Shown: positions 25,672 through 36,384, numbered from the stretch's first letter. The stretch: DNA of 64,000 nucleotides from Clostridiales bacterium UBA1390 (GCA_002305315.1 DBQQ01000017.1:7930-71929), one strand, 5' to 3'. Numbers and translations: made by a program. Notes: a model not told the origin generated them from the sequence alone.

Positions 25672-27741
25672 TCATTCTGCCTGTTCGCTGTATCCGCATT
25701 CCCTTGATGAGCATACGAACCGCGTATTTTTTCCTTTTTTCTCTACCATATAAGATCCGCATTTGGGACATTTTTTGGCAACAGGTTTATCCCAAGATAC
25801 GAAATCGCACTCTGGATGCTTAGAACATCCATAAAAGACACGTCCTTTTCGAGATTTGCATACCTGAATCGGCGCACCACACCGCGGACAAGGCACATCC
25901 AAAAGTTCCTGATACGGCTTTGTATTTCTGCATTCCGGAAATCCGGGACAAGCATAAAACTTTCCATATCGCCCTGTCTTAAGTACCATGTTCCGGCCAC
26001 ACTTCTCACAGATCACATCCGTTACTTCGTCTTCCAGCTGTACTTTCTCTAATTCGTTGGATGCTTTCTCCACCAGAGGCTCGAACTCCTGATAGAAATC
26101 CTGTAAAATGGCCCGCCAGTTGACCTCTCCTTCTTCTACCTTATCCAGCTTCTCTTCCATTCCCGCTGTAAAGTGAATGTCTACGATCTCCGAAAAATAT
26201 TGGCTGATCATCTGATTTACGATCATCCCCAGTTCTGTCACATACAGTACCTTTTTCTCTTTCGCCAGATAGGCCCGTGCAATCAGCGTTGCGATCGTTG
26301 GCGCATAGGTACTGGGCCGTCCGACACCGTTCTCTTCTAGTGCTTTCACCAGTGCCGCTTCCGTATAGCGGGGAGGCGGCTGCGTGAAATGCTGCTGCGG
26401 CTCAATGGTTTTCAGCTGGACTTCATCTCCTGTTTCCAACCCCTCGATCGTTTCAAATTTCTCCTGCTCTTCCTCTTGTTCTTTATAAACTTGGAGAAAT
26501 CCCGGAAATACGAGTTTGGAGCCAGAAGATGTAAACTCAAAAGCTTCCTTCTCCAGCACGATCTGCAATGTATCATATACCGCCGCCGACATGCGGCTTG
26601 CGATAAAACGTTCGTAAATCAGCTTATACAGGCGTAGCTGATCTCTGGACAGACTTTCCTGGATCTTGACTGGCGTATACTGTACGTATGTTGGACGAAT
26701 CGCCTCATGAGCATCCTGGATCCGCTGTCCCCCAGGCGCTGCCTTGACCTGCCCCACATATTCCTGTCCGTATTGCTCCGCAATCATCTGCACTGCGGCC
26801 TCATGAGCCTCCTCTGCGATACGCGTAGAATCTGTACGCAGATAGGTAATCAGACCCACCGTGCCGCTTCCGACATCCACGCCCTCATAAAGCTGCTGCG
26901 CGATCTGCATTGTCTTCTGCGGAGAAAACCCTAACCGTTTAGAGGCTTCCTGCTGCAGCGTACTGGTGGTGAAGGGAAGAGGAGCCTTTCGACTTCTCTT
27001 CCCCCGTTTGATCTCCTTGACTTGGAAATCTCCTACTGCCTGAATGCGCCCAATCAGATCCTGCGCTTCCGCTTCCTTCCCGATCTGTGGTTTATCCTTT
27101 CCGATCCTGGTCAGCCGCGCCCGCAGAACGCCCTTGGCCTTTTTCTTGCTGAACTTACCCTCAATGGTCCAGAATTCTTCTTGAACAAAATCTTGAATTT
27201 CGTTCTCCCGGTCACATAAAAGTTTCAATGCAGCCGACTGTACACGCCCTGCGCTGAGTCCTTTTCGAACCTTCTTCCATAAGACAGGGCTCATCTTATA
27301 TCCCACAATTCGATCCAGTACACGCCGTGCCTGCTGTGCATCTACCAGGTTCTGATCGATGCCCCTCGCCTGTTTCAGCGACTTCCGCACCGCATCCTTT
27401 GTGATTTCGTTAAATGTGATTCGCTTGGTCGTCTGTTCCGGCAGGTTGAGCACATGAGCCAGATGCCAACTAATGGCTTCTCCCTCCCGGTCAGGGTCCG
27501 TTGCCAGATACACGCGGTCCACCTTATGTGCTTCCTTCTTAAGACGGCTCACGAGATCTCCCTTTCCTCGAATCGTGATATACTTCGGCTCAAAACCATG
27601 CTCAATATCTACGCCCAACTGGCTCTTCGGGAGATCCCGTACATGCCCATTGGAAGCGATAACTTCATAATTGGAACCAAGAAATTTCTGGATTGTCTTC
27701 GCCTTTGCAGGAGACTCTACAATGACCAGATTCTTTGCCAT
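25672..27741 (-). CDS. topA: DNA topoisomerase I
   Basis: TopA relaxes negative supercoils by transient single-strand cleavage. The 689-residue protein has the Toprim domain (VIVESPAKAKTIQKFLG at the N terminus, DPDREGEAISWHL near 105), the catalytic Tyr in TYLRTDSTR (about Tyr300) and three C-terminal zinc ribbons (CEKCG, CPRCG and CPKCG with their partner Cys pairs). The ATG at 27739-27741 is preferred over a TTG nine bases upstream because AAGGAG stands 10 nt before it. It follows dprA by 18 nt. Confidence 0.98.
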   Translation of the reverse strand: MAKNLVIVESPAKAKTIQKFLGSNYEVIASNGHVRDLPKSQLGVDIEHGFEPKYITIRGKGDLVSRLKKEAHKVDRVYLATDPDREGEAISWHLAHVLNLPEQTTKRITFNEITKDAVRKSLKQARGIDQNLVDAQQARRVLDRIVGYKMSPVLWKKVRKGLSAGRVQSAALKLLCDRENEIQDFVQEEFWTIEGKFSKKKAKGVLRARLTRIGKDKPQIGKEAEAQDLIGRIQAVGDFQVKEIKRGKRSRKAPLPFTTSTLQQEASKRLGFSPQKTMQIAQQLYEGVDVGSGTVGLITYLRTDSTRIAEEAHEAAVQMIAEQYGQEYVGQVKAAPGGQRIQDAHEAIRPTYVQYTPVKIQESLSRDQLRLYKLIYERFIASRMSAAVYDTLQIVLEKEAFEFTSSGSKLVFPGFLQVYKEQEEEQEKFETIEGLETGDEVQLKTIEPQQHFTQPPPRYTEAALVKALEENGVGRPSTYAPTIATLIARAYLAKEKKVLYVTELGMIVNQMISQYFSEIVDIHFTAGMEEKLDKVEEGEVNWRAILQDFYQEFEPLVEKASNELEKVQLEDEVTDVICEKCGRNMVLKTGRYGKFYACPGFPECRNTKPYQELLDVPCPRCGAPIQVCKSRKGRVFYGCSKHPECDFVSWDKPVAKKCPKCGSYMVEKKGKNTRFVCSSRECGYSEQAE

Positions 27742-27759
27742 ATTTCCCAAACTCCTTAC

Positions 27760-28845
27760 TTATTGCTTTTTTCGCAGGATACTGCCATCCGGCCTGCGCT
27801 CCACATAGCCAGTCATCTCTAACATCGTGATGCACTGCATAAACTTATCTGCCTCAATCCCCAGCTTCTGGGATAGTTGCTGAATGCTCTGTGCTTCCCA
27901 GGAAATCTGCTCCCAAATAGCCTGCACATCTGCATCCTGAAACGTCTTTTTCTCTTCCTGCTCTTCTTGTACCAGATCACCCAACTCCAACGGAACATCC
28001 TGCCAATCGCTGATCAGCATGGCTCCCTGACGCAAGAGACGATGTGTCCCCTTACTGTTGGCGCTGAAAATCTGCCCCGGCACCGCAAACACTTCCTTGC
28101 CGGCATCCAGCGCCTGATCCGCCGTGATCAGTGCGCCGCTGCGCTCCGCCGCCTCCACAATCACAATCGCTCGGCTCAGCGCCGCGATGATCCGATTTCG
28201 CATAGGAAATAACCCGGCCTTGGGCGGTGTTCCCGGCGGATATTCCGACAGAATCAACCCCCAGTGAGCAATCTTCTCATATAAACGCAAATTTCCTTTA
28301 GGATAACAGATATCAATTCCACACCCCAGAATCGCAATCGTTTTGCCTCTGGCATCCAATGCGCCTTGATGCGCACAGGCATCGATCCCGCTAGCCATGC
28401 CGCTGACAATCGTGTACCCGGCCTTGGCCAGATGCTTTCCCAGATACCGAGCCGCCCCTGCACCATAAGAACTGCATTTTCTGGAACCGACAATCGAAAG
28501 ACATGAGGTGGAAAGCAGCTCCTGGTCTCCTCTTCCAAAGAGACGCCCCACGGACGGGTAGATGTTACGCAGTCCCTCTGGAAACAAGGTATGCGCCCTG
28601 GTAATCACAAAAATCCCCTGATTGGCCCACTCCTGGCAGCGTTTGCGAACCCCTTCCAGGTCTTTTGACCGTTCCAGCTGCCTGGCCTGCTCCTCCTTCA
28701 CCCCGGCAGCCACGTACTGCTCGATACCTGCCTCATAAACAGAGACAACACTTCCACAGGCCTTCAGCAAAGCATCCCGCTTCGCCGGCCCGATACCTGG
28801 CTGTTCACAGAGCCAGATCCAATAGTAATCCTCCTGTGTGTACAT
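27760..28845 (-). CDS. dprA: DNA-processing protein DprA
   Basis: DprA loads RecA on incoming single-stranded DNA in natural transformation and is widely present outside competent species. The 361-residue protein has an N-terminal SAM-like helical part, the Rossmann-like core (VGSRKCSSYG, VSGMASGIDACAH, LGCGIDICYP, SEYPPG and NRIIAALS) and a C-terminal winged-helix domain (about 300-360). The ATG at 28843-28845 has GGAGG upstream; a GTG at 28881 would add 12 residues without support. Its leader shares an 18-bp sequence with the divergent comM leader. Confidence 0.95.
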   Translation of the reverse strand: MYTQEDYYWIWLCEQPGIGPAKRDALLKACGSVVSVYEAGIEQYVAAGVKEEQARQLERSKDLEGVRKRCQEWANQGIFVITRAHTLFPEGLRNIYPSVGRLFGRGDQELLSTSCLSIVGSRKCSSYGAGAARYLGKHLAKAGYTIVSGMASGIDACAHQGALDARGKTIAILGCGIDICYPKGNLRLYEKIAHWGLILSEYPPGTPPKAGLFPMRNRIIAALSRAIVIVEAAERSGALITADQALDAGKEVFAVPGQIFSANSKGTHRLLRQGAMLISDWQDVPLELGDLVQEEQEEKKTFQDADVQAIWEQISWEAQSIQQLSQKLGIEADKFMQCITMLEMTGYVERRPDGSILRKKQ

Positions 28846-28872
28846 CGTTTTAACCTCCGCATCGTAAGAATC

Positions 28873-28941
28873 TGTCAGCACCCCGACGCGGCAGGCTAAA
28901 CCTGTGCCCTATATTATACCGTTTTTTTTCACGCTTGTACA
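28873..28941 (-). promoter_or_regulatory. Promoter and leader of dprA
   Basis: On the minus strand TGTACA (28936-28941), 17 nt, TATAAT (28913-28918). The leader then contains the reverse complement of TGTCAGCACCCCGACGCG (plus 28873-28890), which recurs with one difference at 29093-29110 before comM. Confidence 0.7.
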
Positions 28942-29092
28942 GACCCAAACACAAATATTCTGAAAATAGTAGTTGTTTCTGTCATTTTCTGAAAAATCAG
29001 ATCTTTTTCTCCTATTTTATATTTTCACCGAAAAAAACACTTTTCTTTAAAAAACACCAGCCAACCACCCTAAAAAAAGCGACAATATAGAG

Positions 29093-29110
29093 TGTCAGCA
29101 CTCCGACGCG
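29093..29110 (+). repeat. Direct repeat shared by the dprA and comM upstream regions
   Basis: TGTCAGCACTCCGACGCG here matches 17 of 18 bases of plus 28873-28890. Both copies lie between a promoter-like -10 and the ribosome binding site of a competence-associated gene, in opposite orientation relative to transcription. The rest of the 286-bp gap between the two genes is AT-rich without a gene. Confidence 0.6.
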
Positions 29111-29131
29111 CATCATGAAAGGAGGTTTCCT

Positions 29132-30649
29132 ATGTTTTGTTCTATCCCAAGCTGTACCCTATTCGGTACCTCCGGCGCGCCGGTTCGCGTCGAAACCACC
29201 CTGTATTCCGGTCTGCCCAACTTCTATATTGTGGGACTGCCGGACAGCATTGTTCGTGAATCTAAGGAACGGATCCGTTCTGCCCTACATAGCAGCGGTC
29301 TTCCTTTTCCCACCAAGCGTATCACCGTCAATCTGGCGCCGGCCCATTTGAAAAAAGCCGGAGCTGCTCTGGATTTTCCAATTGCCATCAGCATTCTGTG
29401 TGCCGAAGGACTCCTTCCCCACGAAGAGGGAAGCCCTCTGTCGGAGGCCATGCTGATCGGAGAACTCTCTCTAAACGGCGAACTGCGCCCCATCCCCGGC
29501 GCGCTGGCCATGGCGTACTGCGCCAGAAACCTGGGACTCCGCCGTCTCCTTCTTCCTTCTGAAAACGCAGAAGAAGCCGCCTTACTGGACGGCTTAGAAG
29601 TCATTGGTATTCATACATTAACAGAAGCCATTCACTATCTTCGCGGCTTCTGTTCTCTTGATTCTGCGCCTCATCAACTGCCCCGGCTCTCCGTTGGAGA
29701 TCCCAGCCCACTGCAGGCCTTCATGGGGCAGCCTCTTACGTTGCGTGCGCTCTCTGTTTCCGCTGCCGGCATGCATCCCATTCTGCTCTGGGGACCTCCC
29801 GGAACTGGCAAAACCATGGCGGCGCAGTCCCTCTGCGCGCTGCTTCCACCTTGGACGCAGGAGGAATTTCTGGAAACAGGGGCTATCTACAGCAGCCTGG
29901 GGCTTCCGCTTCCGAGAGAACGCCCCTTCCGGGCGCCCCATCATACCATCTCCATCAGCGGTCTCGCCGGAGGCGGCCAGCCCATTCATCCAGGAGAAAT
30001 CACATTGGCTCACCATGGCGTCCTGTTTCTGGATGAACTGCCGGAATTCTCCCGCTCTGTACTGGAGGTTCTGCGGCAGCCATTAGAAGAACATGTGATC
30101 CGAATCCGGCGCTCCCACGCCAGCCTGGCCCTGCCTGCGGATTTTCTCCTTATTGCCAGCATGAATCCTTGTCCCTGCGGCTATTATCCGGACCGCTCCC
30201 GCTGTCAATGCAGTGACGCCCAGATCCAACGGTATCTAGGGCACCTCTCCGGCCCTCTTCTCGATCGGCTGGATCTGGGCGTCCTGCTGGGAAATCCGGA
30301 TTACGAAGACTTAACCCCGCTTCCCTCTGGTGTGGTCGATACGCTTCGCCACTCGGTCCTTCAGGCCCATGCCATACAGGCGAAGCGTTACAAGGATCTT
30401 CCCTATCAGTATAACGCCCATATCCCCCCTGCGGACCTTTCCCGATTCTGCTTCCTATCACCCGAGGGGGAAGCTCTGCTGAAAGCAGCCTATCAGCACT
30501 ACAAAATGAGTATACGAGGAATGCACCGGGTTCTGAAAATCGCACGTACGCTGGCCGATCTGTCTGGGCAATCCGCTATCGGCTTACCTCATCTGCAGGA
30601 AGCCATTCAGCTGCGATGCCCCGACTTTCAGAGCATGATCTCGGCTTAA
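29132..30649 (+). CDS. comM: Mg-chelatase-like AAA+ ATPase ComM (YifB)
   Basis: ComM is a hexameric helicase that drives branch migration during integration of foreign DNA. The 505-residue protein has the N-terminal ChlI-like domain (1-165), the AAA+ core with Walker A GPPGTGKT (about 222-229), [13 protein letters not shown] and Walker B FLDELPEF, a [14 protein letters not shown] zinc-type motif (about 349-362) and the C-terminal lid. ATG start with AAAGGAGG 7 nt upstream. It is divergent from dprA and convergent with ispF, whose stop codon it overlaps. Confidence 0.95.
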   Translation: MFCSIPSCTLFGTSGAPVRVETTLYSGLPNFYIVGLPDSIVRESKERIRSALHSSGLPFPTKRITVNLAPAHLKKAGAALDFPIAISILCAEGLLPHEEGSPLSEAMLIGELSLNGELRPIPGALAMAYCARNLGLRRLLLPSENAEEAALLDGLEVIGIHTLTEAIHYLRGFCSLDSAPHQLPRLSVGDPSPLQAFMGQPLTLRALSVSAAGMHPILLWGPPGTGKTMAAQSLCALLPPWTQEEFLETGAIYSSLGLPLPRERPFRAPHHTISISGLAGGGQPIHPGEITLAHHGVLFLDELPEFSRSVLEVLRQPLEEHVIRIRRSHASLALPADFLLIASMNPCPCGYYPDRSRCQCSDAQIQRYLGHLSGPLLDRLDLGVLLGNPDYEDLTPLPSGVVDTLRHSVLQAHAIQAKRYKDLPYQYNAHIPPADLSRFCFLSPEGEALLKAAYQHYKMSIRGMHRVLKIARTLADLSGQSAIGLPHLQEAIQLRCPDFQSMISA

Positions 30650-31122
30650 TGCACTTCTTCCAACAGGCAGACGACCTCGGCCTCGATCCCTTCTTCCCGG
30701 CCCGTGAAACCGAGCTTCTCTTCGGTCGTCGCCTTCAGATTGATTCTTTCGGGCTCACATCCCATGACCCGTGCCAGCGCAGAGCGCATCTCGGGGAAGT
30801 ATCCACCCAACTTCGGGCGCTGCGCAATCACAACGCCATCTATGTTGCCAATCCGATACCCTGCCTCAGTCACTTTCTTCATCACCTGCTCTAACAGAAT
30901 CAGGCTGTCAATCCCCGCATACCTGGGATCCCGATCCGGAAACCACTGTCCAATATCCCCCTGCCCGATGGCGCCCAAAAGGGCGTCCATCAGGGCATGG
31001 GTAAGAACATCCGCATCGGAGTGCCCCAGGAGCCCTAACGTGTGGGGAATCTCCACACCTCCGATGATAAGTTTTCGATCCGGCACCAGCCGATGCACAT
31101 CATATCCGATTCCAATTCTCAT
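30646..31122 (-). CDS. ispF: 2-C-methyl-D-erythritol 2,4-cyclodiphosphate synthase
   Basis: IspF makes the cyclic diphosphate of the MEP pathway from CDP-ME2P. The 158-residue length is exact for the family. The zinc-binding GYDVHRL (about 6-12) and [17 protein letters not shown] (about 40-56) are present, as is the C-terminal [13 protein letters not shown]. The ATG at 31120-31122 is chosen by homology and an AGGGAAAAG upstream; the longer in-frame start has 30 unrelated residues. The usual partner ispD is not in this window. Confidence 0.96.
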   Translation of the reverse strand: MRIGIGYDVHRLVPDRKLIIGGVEIPHTLGLLGHSDADVLTHALMDALLGAIGQGDIGQWFPDRDPRYAGIDSLILLEQVMKKVTEAGYRIGNIDGVVIAQRPKLGGYFPEMRSALARVMGCEPERINLKATTEEKLGFTGREEGIEAEVVCLLEEVH

Positions 31123-31141
31123 CTTTTCCCTGCCTTTCTCA

Positions 31142-32917
31142 TTATGAAATGAAGCGAGTCTGTGTGGTGTACAGGGTATAATAATGTCCCTTCTTCGCCA
31201 TGAGCTCCTCATGCGTCCCCGCTTCCTCGATATTCTTATGATTGATCACCATGATGCGGTCCGACTTGCGAATCGTAGAGAGACGGTGCGCTATGACAAA
31301 AGAAGTCCGTCCCTTCAGCAGATTCTCCAGTCCTTTTTGTAACGCCTGTTCCGTTCTGGTGTCAATGCTGGAAGTCGCTTCATCCAGAATCAAGATCTTA
31401 GGATTGGCCAGAAGCGCTCTTGCAAAGGAAATCAGCTGCCGCTGTCCCACGGACAATCGGCTGCCCCGTTCATTTACCTGCGTCTGGTATCCCCTTTCCA
31501 TCTCCATGATGAACTCGTGCGCACAGACAGTCTTTGCGGCCTCAATGACCTCCTCATCAGTCGCATCCAGTTTCCCGTATCGAATATTATCCATGATCGT
31601 GCCGGAGAAAATGAAACTATCCTGCAGCATTACGCCCATCTGATTTCGGAGGGACTGTAATGTCACCTTCGAGATGTCATAGCCATCGACGCGAATCTGA
31701 CCCTTCTGGATATCGTAGAAACGGCTGATCAGGTTAATCACAGTTGTCTTCCCGGCACCCGTGGGCCCCACCAGCGCAATACTCTGTCCTGGATCCACAT
31801 GAAAGCTCAGATCCTCCAGAATCGGCATTCCCGGCTCATACTCAAACGTGACATGATCGAATTCGACCTCCCCTTCTATGGGGGGAAGATCTATTGCGTC
31901 CGGCGCATCCTGAATCCTGGGATCTTCATCAATCGTCTCAAAGATTCGCTCTAGGTACGCCATATTCGTAATCACCTGATTATAGAAATTGCTCAGGTTG
32001 ATGACGGGAGACCATAGCCGTCCCGTGAATCCCAGGAAAGCGATCAATGTGCCCGCCGTTACAGAATGTTCCAGCAAAGCAATTCCCACCAGAATCACCG
32101 CGCCATTCGCCAGCGTGGAGATGATCTCAATCGAGGGCGTCACCAGGTTATTCAACCGAATCGCCCGCATCCAGGTCTTTCGATAATCGTCCTGTACATC
32201 ATCCAGGATCTGTGCGTTATAATCTTCCCGCACAAAAGACTGCGTCACCTTCATGCCCGCCAGACTCTCATGCACATAAGCGTTGAGATTCGATGATTTG
32301 TTGCCCACACGCTGCCAGGCCACGCGATTCCAGGTCTTTAAGCGGAACACCACAAAGATCATGATCGGCATAGCCGCCAGGCACACAAGTGTCAACACCG
32401 GATCCATGAAAAACATGATGACCAGCACAATGATCAGGCTGAATCCTTCTGCCAATACATTGACCAGGCTTCCAGAAAGCAGGTCACTTACCGAATTGAC
32501 ATAGTTGACCACCCTTACGATAATCTTTCCGTGGGGACGGTCATCGTAAAAGGAAAACGGCAGCTTCTGCAGATGCACAAACAGATCTTTACGCATCGTC
32601 AAAATGATCGTCTGTCCCAGCTCATTGACGACTTTAATTCGTTTCTTCAGACAGACCGCGCTGACAAAAATAAGAACAGCAAAAACGGCGCAAAGAATCA
32701 CCAATTTCTGCACATCCCTCTCCGGGATCACCCTATCAATCGTCTCCTTGACCAAAAGAGGAATGATGATATTGGCCACACTGGCTAAAAGCATCAGAAA
32801 CAGCGCGAAGACAAGCTGTTTTCTATGTGGTTTCAAATAGCCGAACAACCGCTTCAGATGTTTGAAATTGAACTCCTGCTGCAGGGTTTCATCCACGTTA
32901 TATACGTTACGCGCCAT
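31142..32917 (-). CDS. Heterodimeric ABC exporter subunit with catalytic site
   Basis: This is a 591-residue fusion of a six-helix transmembrane domain (about 25-330) and an ATP-binding domain (about 350-590). The P-loop is GPTGAGKTT, the signature is LSVGQ instead of LSGGQ, and Walker B is ILILDEATS with the catalytic Glu. The upstream partner has the reverse defects, so the two should form one heterodimeric exporter with one degenerate ATP site, as in TM287/288 or BmrCD. Substrates of such exporters are usually drugs or peptides; none can be named here. Its start codon overlaps the stop of the partner gene by one base. Confidence 0.93.
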   Translation of the reverse strand: MARNVYNVDETLQQEFNFKHLKRLFGYLKPHRKQLVFALFLMLLASVANIIIPLLVKETIDRVIPERDVQKLVILCAVFAVLIFVSAVCLKKRIKVVNELGQTIILTMRKDLFVHLQKLPFSFYDDRPHGKIIVRVVNYVNSVSDLLSGSLVNVLAEGFSLIIVLVIMFFMDPVLTLVCLAAMPIMIFVVFRLKTWNRVAWQRVGNKSSNLNAYVHESLAGMKVTQSFVREDYNAQILDDVQDDYRKTWMRAIRLNNLVTPSIEIISTLANGAVILVGIALLEHSVTAGTLIAFLGFTGRLWSPVINLSNFYNQVITNMAYLERIFETIDEDPRIQDAPDAIDLPPIEGEVEFDHVTFEYEPGMPILEDLSFHVDPGQSIALVGPTGAGKTTVINLISRFYDIQKGQIRVDGYDISKVTLQSLRNQMGVMLQDSFIFSGTIMDNIRYGKLDATDEEVIEAAKTVCAHEFIMEMERGYQTQVNERGSRLSVGQRQLISFARALLANPKILILDEATSSIDTRTEQALQKGLENLLKGRTSFVIAHRLSTIRKSDRIMVINHKNIEEAGTHEELMAKKGHYYTLYTTQTRFIS

Positions 32918-34668
32918 TATTCCTCACCCCCTTCTCCCATGCCTTCCTTAACAATGCCCATTTGCTGACAGTAGATTTCGTAATAGTGTCCCTTTAAGGC
33001 CAGCAACTCGCTATGTGTCCCGCGTTCCACGATCTCTCCATGATCCAGCACCAGGATCTGATCCGCATCTTTTACAGAAGAGATACGATGGGCAATGACG
33101 AAACGAGTTTGACGGCTCTGCTGCTTTTTCAATCCGTCAAAGACCCGGAACTCCGTTTCCATATCCAGCGCCGAGGTCGTATCATCCAGAATCAGGATAT
33201 TCGGATGCACCAGGAGCGCACGCGCCAATGCCAGACGCTGCTTCTGTCCTCCAGAAAGTCCTACGCCTCGTTCTCCAACGATCGTATCAAACCCTTCTGG
33301 AAACTGGGTGATAAACTCCGTAGCCCCGGCCAATTCCGCGGCCTGTTCTACCTCGTCCATAGACGCCTTGGGATTCCCGTACGCGATATTCCCTTCGATC
33401 GTATCCGAAAACAGAAATACGTCCTGCATCGTCATGGCTATCTTTTTGCGGAGCTTATACTTGTCCAGATCCTTCACATTGATGTTGTCGATGTAAACTC
33501 CGCCAGAACTCACGTCGTAAAAACGCATGATCAGGTTCATCATCGTGGATTTTCCCGCACCAGTGGCCCCCATGACCGCCACCGTCTGTCCCGGTTCTGC
33601 CTTAAAGGAAATGTTTTTCAGGATCATTTCCTTATCATAACGGAATGATACATCGCGAAACTCTATCGCGCCACTCACCGGAACCTCCCGCGGTCTTTCC
33701 GGATTCTTGATCGTAGTCTCCACAAATGCCACGGTCTTCATCTTATCATAAGCGGCCACAAATCTCATCAGATCGTTCAAAAGCCATCCGAACTGCCGCA
33801 GCGGATTATTGACAGCCCACAGATATCCATTGATCATGACAAGATCCTCAATGGACATGCTCCCACTCAGGCACATGCCGCCGCCCACGGCAATCATAAT
33901 GAAAGAAAGGCTGACCGCAAGCGCATCCATGATTGGGATATACCGCGCCTGCATCCGAGCCGCCGCCAGATTAGCCTCTTTGTATGCTTCATTTCTCTGG
34001 TCAAACTTCTCGATCTCGTAGTCTTCCTTGGCAAACGCCTTGACCACACGATTTCCGCTGATATTTTCCTGAACCATAGAATTAAGGCGAGAATATTCCT
34101 CCCGCACTTCCACATGCGCACCGCGAATATGGCTGGCCATCTGAATCGCCAGCACAAAAATAAACGGCGCTACAATCAGAAGAATCAACGTAAAAGTCAC
34201 ATTAATCCGAAACATCATGACCAACGCAAAGATAAATGTACAAAGGTTGATCACGAGCTGATAGACTACAAAAGCTACGAAAACTCGTATCGCCTCGATA
34301 TCACCTGTCAGCCGGGACATCAGATCTCCCACACGGTTTTTATCGAAAAACCGAAAATCCATGCGCTGAATCCTTCGATAGATGTCATCTCGAATCTGAC
34401 AAATCACCTTCTGCGAGACATCCTCAAAGATCCACAAATAAACATATCGCAGCGCCGCAATCAGCAGTGCCGCTCCCAGCATCAACCACAAATAGGGCAT
34501 CAGCCGTTCTGTCAGGCCCTGACCAATGACCTCTCCTACAATCTTTCCGGTAGCATATGGCGAAACCATAGAAAGGCCAGCTACAGCGATTGTAAGAATC
34601 AATGCCGCAGCAAATGCCCATGCGTACCGTCGAATATAGGACCATACATATTTGAGTGCTTCCTTCAT
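32917..34668 (-). CDS. Heterodimeric ABC exporter subunit with degenerate site
   Basis: This 583-residue protein has six membrane helices (about 15-310) and an ATPase domain with P-loop GATGAGKST, canonical signature LSGGQ and Walker B ILILDDTTS, where Asp replaces the catalytic Glu. That pattern marks the degenerate-site subunit of a heterodimeric exporter. The ATG at 34666-34668 follows GGTGGGAG; an in-frame start 30 bases upstream would lie over that site. A TATAAT (plus 34704-34709) lies 36 nt upstream with a poor -35. A divergent AraC-type regulator begins at 34923 and may control the pair. Confidence 0.93.
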   Translation of the reverse strand: MKEALKYVWSYIRRYAWAFAAALILTIAVAGLSMVSPYATGKIVGEVIGQGLTERLMPYLWLMLGAALLIAALRYVYLWIFEDVSQKVICQIRDDIYRRIQRMDFRFFDKNRVGDLMSRLTGDIEAIRVFVAFVVYQLVINLCTFIFALVMMFRINVTFTLILLIVAPFIFVLAIQMASHIRGAHVEVREEYSRLNSMVQENISGNRVVKAFAKEDYEIEKFDQRNEAYKEANLAAARMQARYIPIMDALAVSLSFIMIAVGGGMCLSGSMSIEDLVMINGYLWAVNNPLRQFGWLLNDLMRFVAAYDKMKTVAFVETTIKNPERPREVPVSGAIEFRDVSFRYDKEMILKNISFKAEPGQTVAVMGATGAGKSTMMNLIMRFYDVSSGGVYIDNINVKDLDKYKLRKKIAMTMQDVFLFSDTIEGNIAYGNPKASMDEVEQAAELAGATEFITQFPEGFDTIVGERGVGLSGGQKQRLALARALLVHPNILILDDTTSALDMETEFRVFDGLKKQQSRQTRFVIAHRISSVKDADQILVLDHGEIVERGTHSELLALKGHYYEIYCQQMGIVKEGMGEGGEE

Positions 34669-34922
34669 CGTTCTCCCACCTTTCCGGGTGTTTTTCACCG
34701 CCTATTATACAGAAGGAGAGAAGTTATGGAATGGTTTTTTCGAATATAAACCTGTACAAATCTTAACCTTTTCAACGATGGATCAATCCATTTTTGCTTT
34801 TTTTCGACTTCTTCTTCCGTTTTTGTGTTTTTTGAATTTCTCCATCTTTTTGCTGGATTTTTTCTAAGTTATCCGCTATAATGAAAATATCAAAGGAATC
34901 TATACTACAGAGGAGGATCTTT

Positions 34923-35780
34923 ATGCATCCCTTTCAAATCAGCGCAGAGGATTTTAACCCCAAAGTGCTCTTTCAATATAAATCTCATGTAAAACCACGT
35001 CCGATCAGTCACAGCCACGATTTTTTGAGCACACACTATGTCGTTTCCGGCCACTGCATGTTCGAAGTAGATGGTAAGGAATATCTGGTAAAAAAGGATG
35101 ATGTCATCATCATCAATCCCGGTGTTTCCCATCATTCTATTCCCATCGAGGGAACAGATTGCGTCATCTTCTATCTGGGAATCGACGAGTTATATATCAA
35201 GGGCTATCCAAAGAATTTCATCCCAATCAACAGCACAATTATTTCTATTCGTAAATATATTCACGAATTATATAATTGTTATCACAACATTGTTAGTGTG
35301 CAAGAAAAAAAGGAAACGTTATGGGCTCTGATGGCGAAGGAGCTCTCTCTTCAATTCCTGGTGATTCTTCTCAAAGAGCTCTCTCCCCAGGCGACCAACA
35401 ACCTTTCCGACTATTTTCATCTGGAGACCTATGACAAGGCCACCATCGCGCAAACGATTACCAATTACTTTCATGAGAATTACATGAAAAAGATTTCTAT
35501 TGAAGAGATTGCCAAGTCCACCTATCTCAGCACCACCTACATCACGAAGATTTATAAGGAGATTACCGGAGATACTCCGATCAATTACCTGATCAATCTG
35601 CGCATGGAAAAGGCCCGCGAAATTCTGAGTGAAGGGCATTTTTCTATCCAGACTGTTGCCAAACGCGTGGGGTATGATGATCCTTATTATTTCAGCAAAC
35701 TATTTAAGAAAAAATTCGGGTATTCTCCCTCCACATTCAAATCCCAGGCCCGTGAAATGGCTGCCAGCAGCAAGGCATAG
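34923..35780 (+). CDS. AraC-family transcriptional regulator
   Basis: The 285-residue protein has an N-terminal cupin-like effector domain (about 10-140, with SHSHDFLSTHYVVSG and a GVSHHSIP motif) and a C-terminal double helix-turn-helix (about 185-280, with SIEEIAKSTYLSTTYITKIYK and VGYDDPYYFSKLFKKKFGYSPS). The ligand is unknown; a sugar or small metabolite is typical. The ATG at 34923 has GGAGG 6 nt upstream, and a TATAAT lies at 34877-34882. It is transcribed away from the ABC exporter, which suggests local control. Confidence 0.92.
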   Translation: MHPFQISAEDFNPKVLFQYKSHVKPRPISHSHDFLSTHYVVSGHCMFEVDGKEYLVKKDDVIIINPGVSHHSIPIEGTDCVIFYLGIDELYIKGYPKNFIPINSTIISIRKYIHELYNCYHNIVSVQEKKETLWALMAKELSLQFLVILLKELSPQATNNLSDYFHLETYDKATIAQTITNYFHENYMKKISIEEIAKSTYLSTTYITKIYKEITGDTPINYLINLRMEKAREILSEGHFSIQTVAKRVGYDDPYYFSKLFKKKFGYSPSTFKSQAREMAASSKA

Positions 35781-35797
35781 TAGGGTATGCCATACAG

Positions 35798-35842
35798 AAG
35801 CGCCCGTGAATGGCAGATCTTATTTTTCACGGGTGCTTTTTT
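35798..35842 (+). terminator. Terminator after the AraC-type gene
   Basis: Arms AGCGCCCGTGAA and TTCACGGGTGCTT with a run of T after the stem. Confidence 0.9.
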
Positions 35843-35972
35843 AGCCCTCAATCCGTAAAATGCCAGTGATTTGATCTTGTCATAAGAAGAATCAAGCTAG
35901 GCTCTATGGGCAGGACAACCTTTTCATAATTATCCCGTGGCTTCTACAATGGAGAAAGCTTCCCTCTCTCCA

Positions 35973-36015
35973 CAAAAAAAAACCGCCTAGACAATGGCTT
36001 GTCTAAGCGGTTTTT
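35973..36015 (-). terminator. Terminator of the tRNA cluster
   Basis: On the minus strand the arms AAACCGCTTAGACAA and TTGTCTAGGCGGTTT are followed by a T-run, 5 nt after the last tRNA. Confidence 0.9.
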
Positions 36016-36019
36016 GAGG

Positions 36020-36093
36020 TGCGCGCAGTAGGATTCGAACCCGCGGCCTTCTGGTCCGTAGCCAGACGCTCTATCCAGCTGAGCTATGCGCGC
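36020..36093 (-). tRNA. tRNA-Arg (ACG)
   Basis: The 74-nt gene folds as a cloverleaf with acceptor GCGCGCA/TGCGCGC, anticodon loop CTACGGA and T-loop TTCGAAT. CCA is not encoded. Confidence 0.96.
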
Positions 36094-36097
36094 ACAA

Positions 36098-36168
36098 AGC
36101 GGGTGATGGGAATCGAACCCACGTATCCAGCTTGGAAGGCTGGTGTTCTACCATTGAACTACACCCGC
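36098..36168 (-). tRNA. tRNA-Gly (TCC)
   Basis: The 71-nt gene has acceptor GCGGGTG/CACCCGC, anticodon TCC in loop CTTCCAA and T-loop TTCGATT. CCA is not encoded. Confidence 0.96.
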
Positions 36169-36184
36169 AAACACTCTGTACGAG

Positions 36185-36257
<73 letters not shown>

Positions 36258-36282
36258 GTATGTATTCAGTATTCAATTAAAG

Positions 36283-36369
36283 TGCCGGAGACCGGGATCG
36301 AACCGGTACGGTCTGATTAGGACCGCAGGATTTTAAGTCCTGTGCGTCTGCCAGTTTCGCCACTCCGGC
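36283..36369 (-). tRNA. tRNA-Leu (TAA)
   Basis: The 87-nt class II tRNA has a long variable arm, anticodon loop CTTAAAA and acceptor GCCGGAG/CTCCGGC. Confidence 0.95.
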
Positions 36370-36384
36370 AGAAGGACCAAAGTA

